A stretch of 64,000 nt of DNA from NCBI GenBank assembly GCA_030142905.1, contig JASJOG010000186.1:226501-290500 (forward strand), in the 5' to 3' direction. Below the pieces are notes generated by a model that was given only the letters and a program-made list of their open reading frames with translations, made no database searches and was not told the origin of the DNA. Made by a program: the position numbers and the translations under genes. The DNA comes from Heliopora coerulea (taxonomy: Eukaryota > Cnidaria > Anthozoa > Scleralcyonacea > Helioporidae). Below are positions 22,401 to 32,816 of the stretch, one piece after another; the stretch's first letter is position 1; each line of letters opens with the position of its first letter.

Positions 22401-25396
22401 GTCAACAAGTTTTAAAAAAGGTTTCTCTTGCCCAGAAACCTTGATAACTGGAAAGCACACCAAGTCCTCATTAAGCCACGTATTCATATCATGGACTTCA
22501 TCAGCTGGAAACAACTGAAATTAATACAAACAACATAAGCAATTAGCAGCTGACTATTTCTAAAACTTAAAAAAGTGAAAAAATATTCCGCAAAACAACA
22601 TGATCTTGTGAAGTCAAGATTTGAGTTGAATAGCAAGACGAAAGATGAATCAAGACTATATTTTGAGTTTATTTAAAACTCAATGTCAAACCTACTCTCA
22701 TGATAATTCATTCAAGTTGGACTTCGGGTATCAACAGTCGATAAATGCTCCTGCGAAACGCCTGGCCAACATTTCCAGTTGTACAATGAGTAAACTGTAC
22801 TTGGTAAGTTTATGTTCATAGTTTAATCATGCCAAAATTATTTCTTCTTTGAAGTCTTATCTGTTGATGCATGGATGTCATAAAAAAAAAAATTCTGGTC
22901 TCTCTGAAGAATCAGACAGTTATTCACTGAAGATTGCGTCTATAAAAACTTTCTCATGATGTTACCCATGATACCATTCCGATATATTTCCCCGGTATTT
23001 ACGCTTAAGTCAGTTGGAAATAGAGCAACAAGCAAGTAAAATATCAATAATAACCTACGAAGAGCGCGTTAACAATGGTCTGCTCCTGGGGCCCTAATGT
23101 ACCATTGTATATTTATATACCATCTTCCCATGCCCTACTCCTAACTTTATATTTATAGTTGAGTCAGTACCGCTTTGAACTAGTGAAGCCACAAGAACTA
23201 GATTACAGCTTGCCATCCCATATGCCATCTCTTCGTAGCCTTCTCCCGATTTTGTCCTTGTTAAGCAATAATGCTCAATTTTTAAACATTACTTTAACAT
23301 TTGGACGCCTTTAAAAATCTTGTGGTCTTACCTGGACACTAAGATGGCATTTTTCTTCCACAGCACCAGCTGGAAAACTTAATTTCAGTTGACTCTCGTC
23401 TCCATAAGATTTAGAGTGAACATAAGTTTCCGTTGGTTGTACCACGATATCGTTTGACCTGATTCTAGCAACTACAACCAATGTACCTGTTTCTACGATA
23501 GTGGCTTTTGCAATTGGCAAATGATTGATTATTTCACTGAAATCTGACAGAATTTCCTCTGGAAAATCTGAAGTCAAAAAGCAAACTTTATTTATTTTCT
23601 TGAATTATGTTTGCCCAAATTACTTAATTTTGCTTAATACAATTTCAGAATCATCCCCAGGAGAACATGAAGGGAATATTTCATGAATTAACCATTAATG
23701 AAATCTTCCCTTCATGTCGCCTAATACAACCTGACAAACAAACAGACTTCTATCAGTACATTACCTTCGGGTTTACTAAATCGTTCCGTAGTTAAATCTT
23801 CAACTTCGGTTGCCAATCTCTGTACAGTAAGATCATAGTAGTCAGCATAGGCCCCATCCTCAGCGGCTGAGTGGGAGAGAAAAACTGTGACCGGTTTATC
23901 AAAGGAAACTCTTTCAGGTTCCATCTTCATAATCTTGCTACAAAATGCATCTCCATTTCTTGGCTTTACCAGAATGTCTTTGTACCTTACACGAGTACAT
24001 TTTAAGATTACTGGGTTCGAAACTGCGTGAGCGGGAAAATGGAGATAAGCACTGGCAGCAGCAAAGACAATACTTTCAGACTGTTCACCAGTGGTAAAAC
24101 TAACAACGAGAAATTATCAATCATTTGTCAGTAAAGGCAAATCAATCAACGATAGAAATAAAGCATTCAATAAATGGTTTAAATCCGGGTTTTACGGATG
24201 TTGTACTTCGCACATTTTGTAATGTTGTATTTCACACATCCAGATTATTGTTTTAGTTTATGTCTGACGTTTTGGTTTCTTGCACGGAGACAATCTTCAG
24301 AGACGTTGATGATAGCAGTTGAAGAACTGATGATGACATCATTAACGTCATTCTGAAGATGGTCTCCGTACAAAAAACAGAAACGTAAGACTTAAACCAA
24401 AACAACAATCTGGATGAGCGAAATACAACATTACAGACAACCCACCCCCAAAAAAGACAACTAGATAAAGTTGTCTTGACAACTTAACATTTTCAACACT
24501 CTGCTTATTACATGACTCATATCCTTTTGATTTACAAGACGATCTTTTCAAAATTACGCCTTTCCTTCAAGTTTTCCAAAATATTGAGTTGTTTATATTT
24601 TCGATTTTGACAACAATTGTATCGATCGACTCATGAAAGAGTTGGTATCGCATTTCAAAATAAGAATTATCAGGATTAACACGGTCTGAGACCGCAAATC
24701 ACCGAAATCCTTGCAAGTCGATGGTTACAGCGTCTTACTAGTCATCATACCTTCTAACTTTTACAGGCGTAACAAGTTTTAAAAAATGGGTTTTTTATTT
24801 TTTATTTACATTTTTAAAATTTTTAAAAGCGTAAGTTAGACGTATACTCGTAAACTGGTTAAACAAAACAATTAGTGACGATAGACAATAGTATCAAAGG
24901 TTGTTTTGAGTTGCATGATGGACAGGAAAACTAGAAAACATTACCTGGGCTGTCCGAGCCAAGGAACACACGAAAAAAATGTCAGTGACTTGAGTTTCGA
25001 AATAACTAGTACGACAAATTAAACAACAACAAAAACAGCGGCAACCGCAACTAAATTACAGTTATTTACAGATAATCATAGTCATAATTTTAACAATAAC
25101 GGCAAGAGAAAAACGAAAAAAGTGAAATTGTTAATAGTGAATAAGTAAACAAACAAACAAACGAACGAACAAACAAGCGTACCGTTAAATAAATGAACAG
25201 AGAAATCAAAGAACTAATGCTTACTAAATTTCATGCGCAACATCTCCAGTCTGGTCCACTTCCACAGCTATTATGAATCCTGAGTTCATCTTGTCTAAAG
25301 GAATAAAAGCATTACGAAAATTCAGCCAAACAGGAGTTCGGTTTATGTCACATCTATACTGAATGACGATGTAGAAGAAAAATACAAATTCGTATA
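16465..25396 (-). CDS. Tandem-ZU5 protein (gene B, seven-exon chain)
   Basis: Seven minus-strand segments join with matching phases: 25396-25225, 24099-23765, 23567-23332, 22514-22174, 20615-20310, 18761-18581 and 16540-16465, about 549 codons without a stop. The second and third encode a ZU5-like beta domain (LHFPAHAVSNPVILK, then MKMEPERVSFDKPVTVFLSH, the usual 'F-KPV-L-L-H' strand). A second begins across exons 3-4 (SQLKLSFPAGAVEEKCHLSVQ, then LFPADEV...). The remainder (about 101 residues from 20.6 kb, 60 from 18.7 kb, a Ser-rich 25 from 16.5 kb) is unrecognised. ZU5 pairs occur with UPA and Death domains in PIDD, UNC5 and ankyrins. Here Death exons lie upstream, so the order is Death then ZU5. 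The first exon needs a phase-1 donor, which the Death exon at 29673-29942 supplies. The donor at 20310 (GTTAGT) is weak. The ends are unknown. Confidence 0.75.
19370..19665. mobile_element. Inverted pair of tRNA-derived SINE-like copies
   Basis: Two ~119-bp arms (19370-19488 and 19547-19665) are about 90% complementary around a 58-bp spacer. The plus arm contains a tRNA-like promoter: an A-box-like TAGCTCAATGGTGAGAGCG and a B box GGTTCGATCCC. It is followed by CATCTGGGACTCAGAATCG and a GACGATCATTCATCTCTC tail. Related single copies occur at 50.6-50.8 and 55.1 kb. The cloverleaf is not intact, so this is a tRNA-derived repeat and not a tRNA gene. It lies in an intron of gene B. Confidence 0.75.
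20917..22088. mobile_element. piggyBac-like non-autonomous element
   Basis: The TTAA target sequence is duplicated at 20913-20916 and 22089-22092. The termini are inverted, CCCTATTTCACATGG on the left and CCCTATTTAACATGG read inward on the right. A second inner repeat pairs long G and C homopolymers (G-run, TTTTTGG, C-run) near both ends. TTAA targets and CCCT-starting termini are piggyBac hallmarks. The 1172-bp body has no transposase. It lies in an intron of gene B between the exons at 20.6 and 22.2 kb. Confidence 0.8.
24219..24435. repeat. Foldback repeat with CTTCAG arms
   Basis: Two arms of about 83 bp (24219-24301 and 24353-24435) are complementary at roughly 85% around a ~51-bp loop. 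Their inner ends read GGAGACAATCTTCAG. It lies in the intron between gene B exons 1 and 2 and resembles the other short foldbacks in this window. Confidence 0.75.
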
Positions 25397-25462
25397 CTGC
25401 AGAAAAAAAAAATAAAAATGTCATAAGCTCGTTAAGCTGGGATAATTGAAAATTTAAGCCAC

Positions 25463-25731
25463 CTTTCGCTTCAAGGATTTCAACAACGTCATGTCGTTTC
25501 ATCTTCCTAAGAATTTCAATAAGTCGCTTCAATTCATTTCCACGTTGGCTTCTCCAATGAGACAAAATGCCATCCGCAGGATTCTACGACAATTTGAATC
25601 TGGCAATTTGATTTGTGGAGTAACCCATGTATTGTGCCAATACTTCACAGTCTCCACCCGGAGTGGGCACGTCTAACTTCATACAGGAGCGTTCGTAGAC
25701 ATTTAAAGTAAATCATAAATTGTTCGTAAAT
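25463..25731 (-). pseudogene. Disrupted Death-domain exon
   Basis: A relic of the Death exon at 29673-29942, with the same acceptor (TGCAG before ATTTACG) and a donor after GCGAAAG. It aligns through the conserved IEILRKMKRHDVVEIL signature. Small deletions near the N-terminus shift the frame, and the Lys codon (AAG) following the TCA/TCG serine is TAG here. It should be skipped in any functional transcript of gene B. The phase-1-in, phase-1-out layout means skipping costs no frame. Confidence 0.85.
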
Positions 25732-25799
25732 CTGCATAAAAAGGACAATAATGTACCATGCTCTTTCTCAAACAATATGTTAAATGAAATACTTTTAGA

Positions 25800-28000
25800 T
25801 ATTGCGTATCATCAGGTTCGAAAGACCAAAAGTTTCCGTTCATCCGTATTCTGAGGACGCCCGATTTTAACGTCTACTAAAATGTAGGGCTGTCCACTTG
25901 ACTTACTCCCACCTAATATCTCAAAAAGGCAGGAAAACACTTTATGATATGGCTATTAAACTGAATTATAAAATAAGTTTCCTATTGGCGATTGCAAAAA
26001 AGTATATTTTAGAACAAGGTTTCGAGGAGAGACTGAGAAAGAATCAATTGATAAGGAATTGAAACTAATTACGTACTTCAAAACATGTACCACCTATTCC
26101 TAACCCTAATACCAACCCTAACCCTAACCATAGCTTTAAACACAACCTAAAAACCAGCATAACTCTCTAAATAATCCTTGAACTCTATTACACCCCCTCG
26201 TTCCTAGGCTTTTGCAGAAACTTTATTTTATTGTATACTTTTTAGCTATTACCGTTTCCTATTACGCACGCAATGATTGGTCAGTTACCGTGTTTATATC
26301 AGGCTATGCAAATACGGTTATGACATCACAGTGCCGCTTTACTCCAGAATTTGTTCTAGGCGCGAATGAGAACTTCTGATTGGTTTACGAGTGTCTAAAA
26401 ACCTTGCCATTTGATGCTGAAAATTAAGTTCGTTATTCACAGTTATTCTTGCTCAGTTCTTTGCTCATCTTATTAAAGAAATAGAAACTGCTTTGTTCTG
26501 TTAATAAAGCCTGATGCAAACACTCGTATGGGTTGCGAGTACCCTCAAACGGCTGTATAATTCTAATTCTCCCAACCTTCTCCTCGTATTTGTATCATGC
26601 TATATAAACATGGCAAAACAATTTCAATTTCTTTTTCAAAATTTGGTTAACTTGTCACCAGAGGATAACTCCTATTCAGCAAACAACATGTGTCCATTGC
26701 ACAAGTTTGGTTATTCAAAGGAACGACAGCACTGTCCTCTTACTACGTTAAATCCGTTCATTTTTTCACTGAATAGCGAATTCATTTACTCATGACGGTA
26801 TATCCATCGGAAAAGGTATCCAGACTTTGAAAAACCGACCGAACAAGTGCATTTAAATGAAGGTCGGCGCATCTTTAGTTAGACTTGGACTGCTGTTTTC
26901 ATTATTGCATATTTTTTATATGTATAGGCTTTTCCAAGAAAAATTTAAGTTTTGTCTGATCCGTTGTAAGCTCATAGGGAAAAACTGAACTCAGATGGAT
27001 CGTTTCAACTCAACGCCAAGAGATTCACAAGACAAAATACATAGTCATCTTGGGTGAACGACAACATAACTTAATTAAAAATGTGTGATTTAGGTAGACC
27101 ACAAAATAACTAAACGAGTTTTACAACTAATGTCGCCAACTATCAATGGAAAACTGTATGGGCGGAACCTGGAAAGAATGGAAGCAATTGCCCTCACTTG
27201 TGAAACAGTCCTATATTTCAAAACATACAGCATCTTTTCCAAGGAAATTGTGGGGGTTTTTTTCGTTGTTTTTCTTTTTTTGTTTGTTTTTATTTTGTTC
27301 AATATTTTTGACAGGAAATGCATCTTTGGTGCGTTTTCAAGGCTCTAAAACAGAAAAATATATCCACGGGTAGCATAAAAATTATTGAACTGACTTCCCT
27401 TACAGAAAACCTGGTCGCATCTCTGAAAACTGCATTTAAGTTAAAGTTAAAGAGAAAACTACAACCAGAAGTACTTGGAAATGACCCTTTTTGACCATTA
27501 ACGACTTTGGGATATCATCAAACTCATCGAACTGAATTACCGCCTTACTTTCACTTACACTGGAAGTTCTACCGTCTTTTTAATTATATCTTACCAATTC
27601 CTTTGATTTTAGGCAGACTGGACTCCTCATCCTCAATGAGCTTATCGGAATACGGCTTGGTTACACCACTAGGCTTTCCGAAGCTATGTTCTAGACCAGA
27701 AAATAAATAAACCGCAACCGACTTTAGTAGAAATGAATTTAATACTAAAATGTGCTGTTTTAAAATATATGCAGACTATATTCATGCATCTGGTTCTCTA
27801 CAAATACAATTTAAAAAACACTGAAGGCATAATTACAATGCAAAAATGAAAATTAAGTCGGGTACTGAAGAATTTCTTTTACAATATTTTCTTTCAAGCT
27901 GCTATTTGGTTTGAGAATAATTTTAGAATTCAGTTAAAACGACTAGGTGGGGTTAATCCTTAGCAAGAGAGATCTGGCCGATCGACGGAAACCGGAATAT
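25800..28000. repeat. Segmental repeat block R1 (intron plus linker exon)
   Basis: The block is paralogous to 33712-37000 and, in its first part, to 62350-64000. Shared landmarks are GCGTATCATCAGG, GGTTTCGAGGAGAGACTG, CACGCAATGATTGGTCAG, the run around CAACATGTGTCC and TCAAGGCTCTAAAA, in the same order. It carries one linker exon at 27595-27690. It represents the intron between a Death exon and its upstream linker exon in a tandemly expanded gene region. Confidence 0.8.
27595..27690 (-). CDS. Linker exon, copy 1 (symmetric phase 1-1)
   Basis: A 96-bp minus-strand exon with acceptor GTCTAG and donor GTAAGATA. It encodes HSFGKPSGVTKPYSDKLI, then EDEESSLPKIKGI. Length is 2+93+1, so it begins and ends in phase 1. 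The same exon recurs at 30773, 36541 and 58484 in intact form. The function is unknown; the acidic Ser-rich tail suggests a flexible linker (inference). Confidence 0.7.
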
Positions 28001-28036
28001 GATTTTCTTTTGTATTTTCCTCATGAATTCTTAATG

Positions 28037-28040
<4 letters not shown>

Positions 28041-28072
<32 letters not shown>
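28041..28072. repeat. (AT)n microsatellite
   Basis: A pure AT run of about 32 bp. Confidence 0.9.
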
Positions 28073-28074
<2 letters not shown>

Positions 28075-28076
28075 TT

Positions 28077-28512
28077 CAACTTTTTTGGCTTACGAAAGAT
28101 AAATTTCCAAACTTTCTTCACGAATTAGAGTATTAAGAGGTGAATTTCATAAGACATTTAAAAAACTCCCAGTTCGTGCTTTATCCGGTCTAAAACACTT
28201 GGCTATCATCTCGTGTTTTAAGTCTCAATTGAACACTTCTGCTATGTTTTTAAATATTACATATAAAATCATTAAGAATTTTAAAAAAAACACAAAAGAA
28301 AATCGTAACCGTGTCGTGCCTTTATATGTAAAGAAGTTCATCTTTTTCGGCTTACAAAAAGTAAATTTCCAAACTTTCTTCGCGAATTAGCGTATTAAAT
28401 GGTCCATTTTAGAAGCCATCTAAAAAACGCGCAGTACTTGCTTTATCGGATCTAAAACACTCGGAAATAGCCTCGAGTTTTAAATCCCGATAGAGGGTTT
28501 TTAAATATTACA
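28077..28512. repeat. Two diverged copies of a ~180-bp direct repeat
   Basis: Copies at about 28077-28262 and 28338-28512 share GGCTTAC, AAATTTCCAAACTTTCTTC, CGAATTAG-GTATTAA, GCTTTATC-G-TCTAAAACACT and TTTTTAAATATTACA. No credible coding frame is present. Confidence 0.7.
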
Positions 28513-28521
28513 CAGATATAT

Positions 28522-28612
<91 letters not shown>
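28510..28612. repeat. (TAGA)n microsatellite
   Basis: About 25 TAGA units in a row, nearly pure, ending at the start of a foldback. Confidence 0.95.
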
Positions 28613-28613
<1 letters not shown>

Positions 28614-28618
28614 AATGT

Positions 28619-28732
28619 TACCAAAGGATGTTCGTTGTTACTATTAGTTTCACGCCCGTAGACGATCTTCAGACAACTCTGAAGATCGTCTACGGGCGTG
28701 AAACTAATAGTAACAACGAACATCCTTTGGTA
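28619..28732. repeat. Perfect 55-bp-arm foldback
   Basis: The arms 28619-28673 and 28678-28732 are exact complements separated by only CAAC. The arm contains TTTCACGCCCGTAGACGATC and ends TTCAGA at the loop. Near-perfect pairing continues some 14 bp further outward with one mismatch. Confidence 0.9.
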
Positions 28733-28830
28733 AAATTTTATCTATTTTGCTCTATCTTCCAGGATATTGAGCACTTTTAGAATTGTCGATAAATCATTCG
28801 ACTATATATATATATATATATATAGTCGAA

Positions 28831-29059
28831 TGCAGTTAGATATCGCTCTATGGCCCCTTGGTACATATTGAGCGCTCTACAGGATGAGTCATGCCGCTAG
28901 CGGATTTGCGCACGCTCACTAGTCTCTAGTTAGGCGCTCTGGCATGGCTTAGATGTACCACATGCGTGGCACATTTGAGTTGCCTATATAATGTAGGCCT
29001 CTCCATCCTGCTCGTCAGCACTGCACTGATGAGGTCCAATAGGCCGAAACGGTTCCGTC
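28831..29059 (+). mobile_element. Single retrozyme unit (229 bp) bounded by hammerhead cleavage sites
   Basis: The unit starts with TGCAGTTAGATATCG directly after an AT run and flank, and ends at GTC, the predicted cleavage point. A second TGCAGT follows and leads into another AT run. The length is exactly 229 bp, the period of the array at 59.6 kb, with which it shares sequence throughout. There is no coding frame. This matches the known form of animal retrozymes: non-coding units with type I hammerheads inserted in AT repeats and presumably mobilised by Penelope RT. Confidence 0.85.
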
Positions 29060-29064
29060 TGCAG

Positions 29065-29065
<1 letters not shown>
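29020..29065 (+). ncRNA. Type I hammerhead ribozyme
   Basis: Core order: stem I strand ACTGCA, CTGATGAG, stem II GTC/GGC with a CAATA loop, C-GAAA, stem III ACGG-TT-CCGT, then C before the predicted cleavage between 29059 and 29060, and stem I strand TGCAGT. All conserved core bases are present. The four-pair stem III with a two-base loop is the minimal form known from Penelope elements and animal retrozymes. Relative to the 59.6 kb array, the stem I pair A-U is G-C here, a compensatory change. Confidence 0.88.

Positions 29066-29103
<38 letters not shown>
29066..29103. repeat. (AT)n microsatellite beside the retrozyme
   Basis: A pure AT run directly abutting the 3' hammerhead strand. Confidence 0.9.
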
Positions 29104-29108
<5 letters not shown>

Positions 29109-29672
29109 CAATCAGTTTCTATATTGACTTTATGTAGAGTGCTCAATATCTTGTAAGATAGAGCAGATATAAAATAAACAAGCTTAAAATTTTGTTTATT
29201 TTATATATATATATATATGTATATGCATATGTATATATAAATAAGCCAGAATCAAAACAGTGGCGATGGAAGTATCAAATGTAAAGAAAATTCTTGTGAT
29301 AAAAATTATAGCCCAACAGATAATTTTAAAAAGACTCATAGCGACACAAATTTCCTAAAGACATAAAATTTTAATAATTTTTATAAAATTATTTTTATTT
29401 TATTTTTATTTAATAAAATTATTTTATAAAATTATTTTTATTAAATTTTTATTTCTGACGTTTTTTTACTACAGAAGTAACATCATCAGAGTGACTGAAA
29501 TTATACAGCATCCGAGCCTAAATACCTAACTATTGCAAAACAGGATGTATCAGATGGAATTCAAAGGTGAGCGATGAAATAAAACAAAGAATAATTATAT
29601 CCATGTTCACAACATAAGTATATCAACTATACGTTGTTTTGCTTTGTTGTTTACCGTGAAAATGAGAGTTAC

Positions 29673-29942
29673 CTTTTCCTTCAAGAATTTCGACAACGTC
29701 ATGTCTTTTCATCTTCTTAAGGATTTCAATAAGTCTGTCTAAGCCATTTCCAGGTTGGGTAGCCCAATGAAACAAAATGGCGTCTGCAGGATTCTTTGAC
29801 TGTTTGAATCTGGATAGTTGTTTAGCAGAGTACCCCAAGTATTCTGCCAATACTTCACAATCTCCATCCGGAATGGGCATGTTTAACATCATACAAGCGT
29901 GTTCGTAGACATTTGGAGGTAAACCATAAATTGTTCGTAAAT
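29673..29942 (-). CDS. Intact Death-domain exon (symmetric phase 1-1)
   Basis: A 270-bp exon (2+267+1) with acceptor TTATGAAG and donor GTAACT. It encodes a complete Death domain of about 85 residues: LRTIYGLPPNVYEHACMMLN, DCEVLAEYLGYSAKQLSRF, PADAILFHWATQPGNGLDRL, IEILKKMKRHDVVEIL. Its donor phase fits the first exon of gene B (25396), so it is the likeliest functional Death domain there, the nearer copy (25463-25731) being broken. Death domains mediate assembly of signalling complexes such as the Myddosome or PIDDosome. The position upstream of ZU5 domains is inferred from gene order. Confidence 0.8.
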
Positions 29943-30772
29943 CTTCATAAAAAAAGTTACTATAATGTACCATTCTTTTTCTCAAATAACATGTTAAATG
30001 AAATTCGTTTAGGCATTGCGTATCATCAGGTACGAGAGAAAAAAACTTTCCGTTTATCAGTCTTCAGAGGACGCCTGACTTTAACGTCTAATAAAATGTA
30101 AGGCTGTCCACTTGACCATCCTCCATTTGCTACCTCAAAAGTGCACAATAACACTTTATGATTTGGGTACTAAACTAAATGAATTGCGTGGTTTAAAGTT
30201 TGGGTAACTTGTAACCAAAGGATAACTCCTATTCTGTAAAAAAATATGTCTACTGAACAAGGTTGATTACTCAATGGATGGATAAAACTATCCTCTTGCT
30301 ATCTCCTATCCATTAACTTTTTACTGAATAGCAAATTTATCTACTTCTTACGGTATATCCATCAGAAAAGGTATCCAGGCTTTGAGCAACTGACCGAACA
30401 AATGTATTTTAATAATGTCTTAAGTGTCTCTAGTTGCATTGGTATTGCTGTTCTATTCCTGTTAAGTTATGCATAGGCTCCTCCAATAAAAATTTAAATT
30501 TTTTTCTTATAGTTTCATTAAATGAAAAAAACTTCCAGAGAGTGCAAAAAATTTTCAACTAACTTCCCTTAATTCGCAAAGGGGTAAAGGTTTTTGTGCT
30601 GGAAATACATCAGAAGTCATGATGTATTTTGTTAAGAAGACTACAATACGAAGTGCTTAGAAACTACCCTTTAGTCGTTTAAGAACTTTGGAATAACATC
30701 GAAGCCACCCAAAAGAAGATGGTCACAACATTATTTTAACTGCCATTAAAAGTTCGACAATAAATATCTTAC

Positions 30773-30874
30773 CAGTTCCTTTGATTTTCAGTTCACTGGA
30801 ATCCTCAGACTCAATCAGCTTATCATAATAAGGCTTGGTCACATCACCGGGTACTTTTGATTTGCGTTTTTTAC
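30773..30874 (-). CDS. Linker exon, copy 2 (symmetric phase 1-1)
   Basis: A 102-bp exon with acceptor TTTCCAG and donor GTAAGATA. It encodes GKKRKSKVPGDVTKPYYDKL, then IESEDSSELKIKGT. Unlike copies 1 and 3 it has a basic KKRKSK start that could act as a nuclear-localisation patch (inference). It lies directly upstream of the intact Death exon, forming one linker-plus-Death module. Confidence 0.75.
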
Positions 30875-31672
30875 CTGGAAATAGATTAACCTCGATAAAT
30901 AGTTGAACTTGATGTTACAGTACCTTGTCTGAAAATATATGCAGAATGCATACATGCATATAATCTCGCACAAATACAATTTTAAGAAAACGTTGTAGAA
31001 TAATTTCAGTTGAAAAATAAAAATGAAGTAGAGTATTTATGCCTTTCATTCACAATATCTTCGTTCCCAGCTCTTCATTTGGTTTGAAGATAATTTTAGA
31101 AAGCAGTCAAAATAATTAAGCAGGATTTAAGCCGGATGATGAAAGAATATTGTCGTTTAAATGGCTTTGAACGACTAAGTTCCATAGCAGTTATCATACA
31201 TAATGGTTTTATTTAAAGTTGACCGGATTTGATAAAAATCATTGATTATGCCTATACTCTAAGTGCGAGATAGGATTAGAATTAGGTTAGTTGAGTCTGC
31301 GATTGCCTAATTAATTCTGGGGTCTGCTAAACTGCACTTGACCCAAACACCTCATTTATGAGGGACAAGTAGGTATGTAAAGAATAAAACACAGGCGCTT
31401 ATGCAACAAATGCAGATGCAACCCTAATTAACCAGTAAGTGCTGTCCATCTACATGTGATGACTGAGTTGTCACCTAACGCATGCGCAAAAACCGCAACG
31501 ACGTAAGCATCTCGCTAATGTCAGGAACTCGGTTAAATTTACAAATATTTCTACAGAATTCTTCCGTTTTTAAGAGATTTGGAATAAACATCATTGCCAC
31601 TCAACAAGCTTAGCTGATAACAAATCGCACACACCATCATCAAAGTTCTACCAAAATATTAAAATGTTTTAA

Positions 31673-31763
31673 CAACTATTTTGGTTGCAAGTTCACCAGA
31701 CTCCTGGTCGCTCAGCTCTCCAGAATAATAACCACTGCTTTTTGTTAAAAGAGATCCTAAAGA
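31673..31763 (-). pseudogene. Linker-type exon with lost donor
   Basis: Homologous to the intact exon at 58484-58564 (SGYYSGELSDQESGELATKI). The frame is open, but the donor reads TTAAAA where the paralogue has GTAAGA, so normal splicing is not expected. A LINE fragment follows on the opposite strand. Confidence 0.6.
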
Positions 31764-31769
31764 AGCGAA

Positions 31770-32640
31770 ACAGCCTTTCTAACATATCAGAAGTATTTGT
31801 AAATGGTCTTAAGCAAACAACTAAACTAACAACAAATAATATTTTTAACAGATATTTTACAAAATTGGGACCATCGTTAGTTAATAAACTGGCGAAACTA
31901 AGTAAATCATTCAAGTGCTGGATGAAGTCAGCTTTTATAGGCGCTTTCTCGTTAGAAAAAGTATCACCTTCGAAAGTCTTCGAATATAGCTATTACTTGG
32001 ATTGTTTTAAGGTTACTGGTTTTATACCAATTGGTGTTACGTTTATTCAAATTTTACCAGGACATTTATATATTCCACTATGCTATATATTTAACTCATT
32101 TCTTGAGACGGGAATTGCCCCAGACATTTTAACGGTAGCTAAAGTGACACCCATATTAAAAGAAGCGGATAAGCAAGTAATTTCTAATTACAGACCTGTG
32201 TCCCAAAAAAATGGTTTGAGAGCAATTAATAAACATCTTGAAGCTAACTCTTTATTATATGAATTTTAATTTGGATTTCGTAAAAGGAGGAACACCACAA
32301 TATCAACTGTACATTTTACCCAACGAATATCGGATGCAATTGACAAAGGTAAAATATGTCTTGGAGTGTTTTTAGATTTGTCGAAAGCTTTCGATACAGT
32401 AAGTCATGACATTTTATTGTAAAAACTTCCTTATTATAGTATTAGAGGGACAGAATTAGTACTGATTTAGAAATTATTTAAATAATAGAAAGCAATATGT
32501 TGTTATTGGTTATAAAAACTCTGATTTTCTTGACATACTTTATGGTGTCCCTATAGGGTCTGTATTGGTACCAGTTCTTTTACACGCTTATGTCAATGAC
32601 GTTCATTAATTCACGAAGAAGTTTTTATCTTTAAACTTTT
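31770..32640 (+). pseudogene. LINE reverse-transcriptase fragment
   Basis: Plus-strand remnants of a non-LTR element: NNIFNRYFTKLGPSLVNKLA (endonuclease-RT linker), YIPLCYIFNSFLETGIAPDI, AKVTPILKEADKQVISNYRP, FGFRKRRNTTISTVHF, GVFLDLSKAFDTVSHDILL and a YGVP-GSV block. Several stops and frameshifts lie in the 3' half, and the catalytic FADD block is not visible. A shorter, internally deleted relative lies at 58580-59340. Confidence 0.85.
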
Positions 32641-32816
32641 TAGACGGCCCGGCCTTCAGAGCGCTGAATAAGAATACTAAAATTGGCGAGTTTGATTGCC
32701 CACTGAAATCAATTAGTAGCGTTTTTAGGTGATTTTGATACTGCGATTAATGCGCTGGAAAATACGTGAACCTATTTTGCCATAACTGAAGGTTGATTTA
32801 AATAGATAAAAATTAC

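Noticed and set aside
26088..26140. CCTAACCCTAA-like runs resembling telomere repeats (also near 33770 and 62660)
   Set aside because: Only a few imperfect units occur, and they sit at the same position in all three paralogous blocks, so they are part of that repeat and not evidence of a telomere fusion.
28510..28612. Possible CRISPR-like array or functional tandem repeat
   Set aside because: It is a simple TAGA microsatellite. The genome is eukaryotic, and no spacer/repeat alternation exists anywhere in the window.
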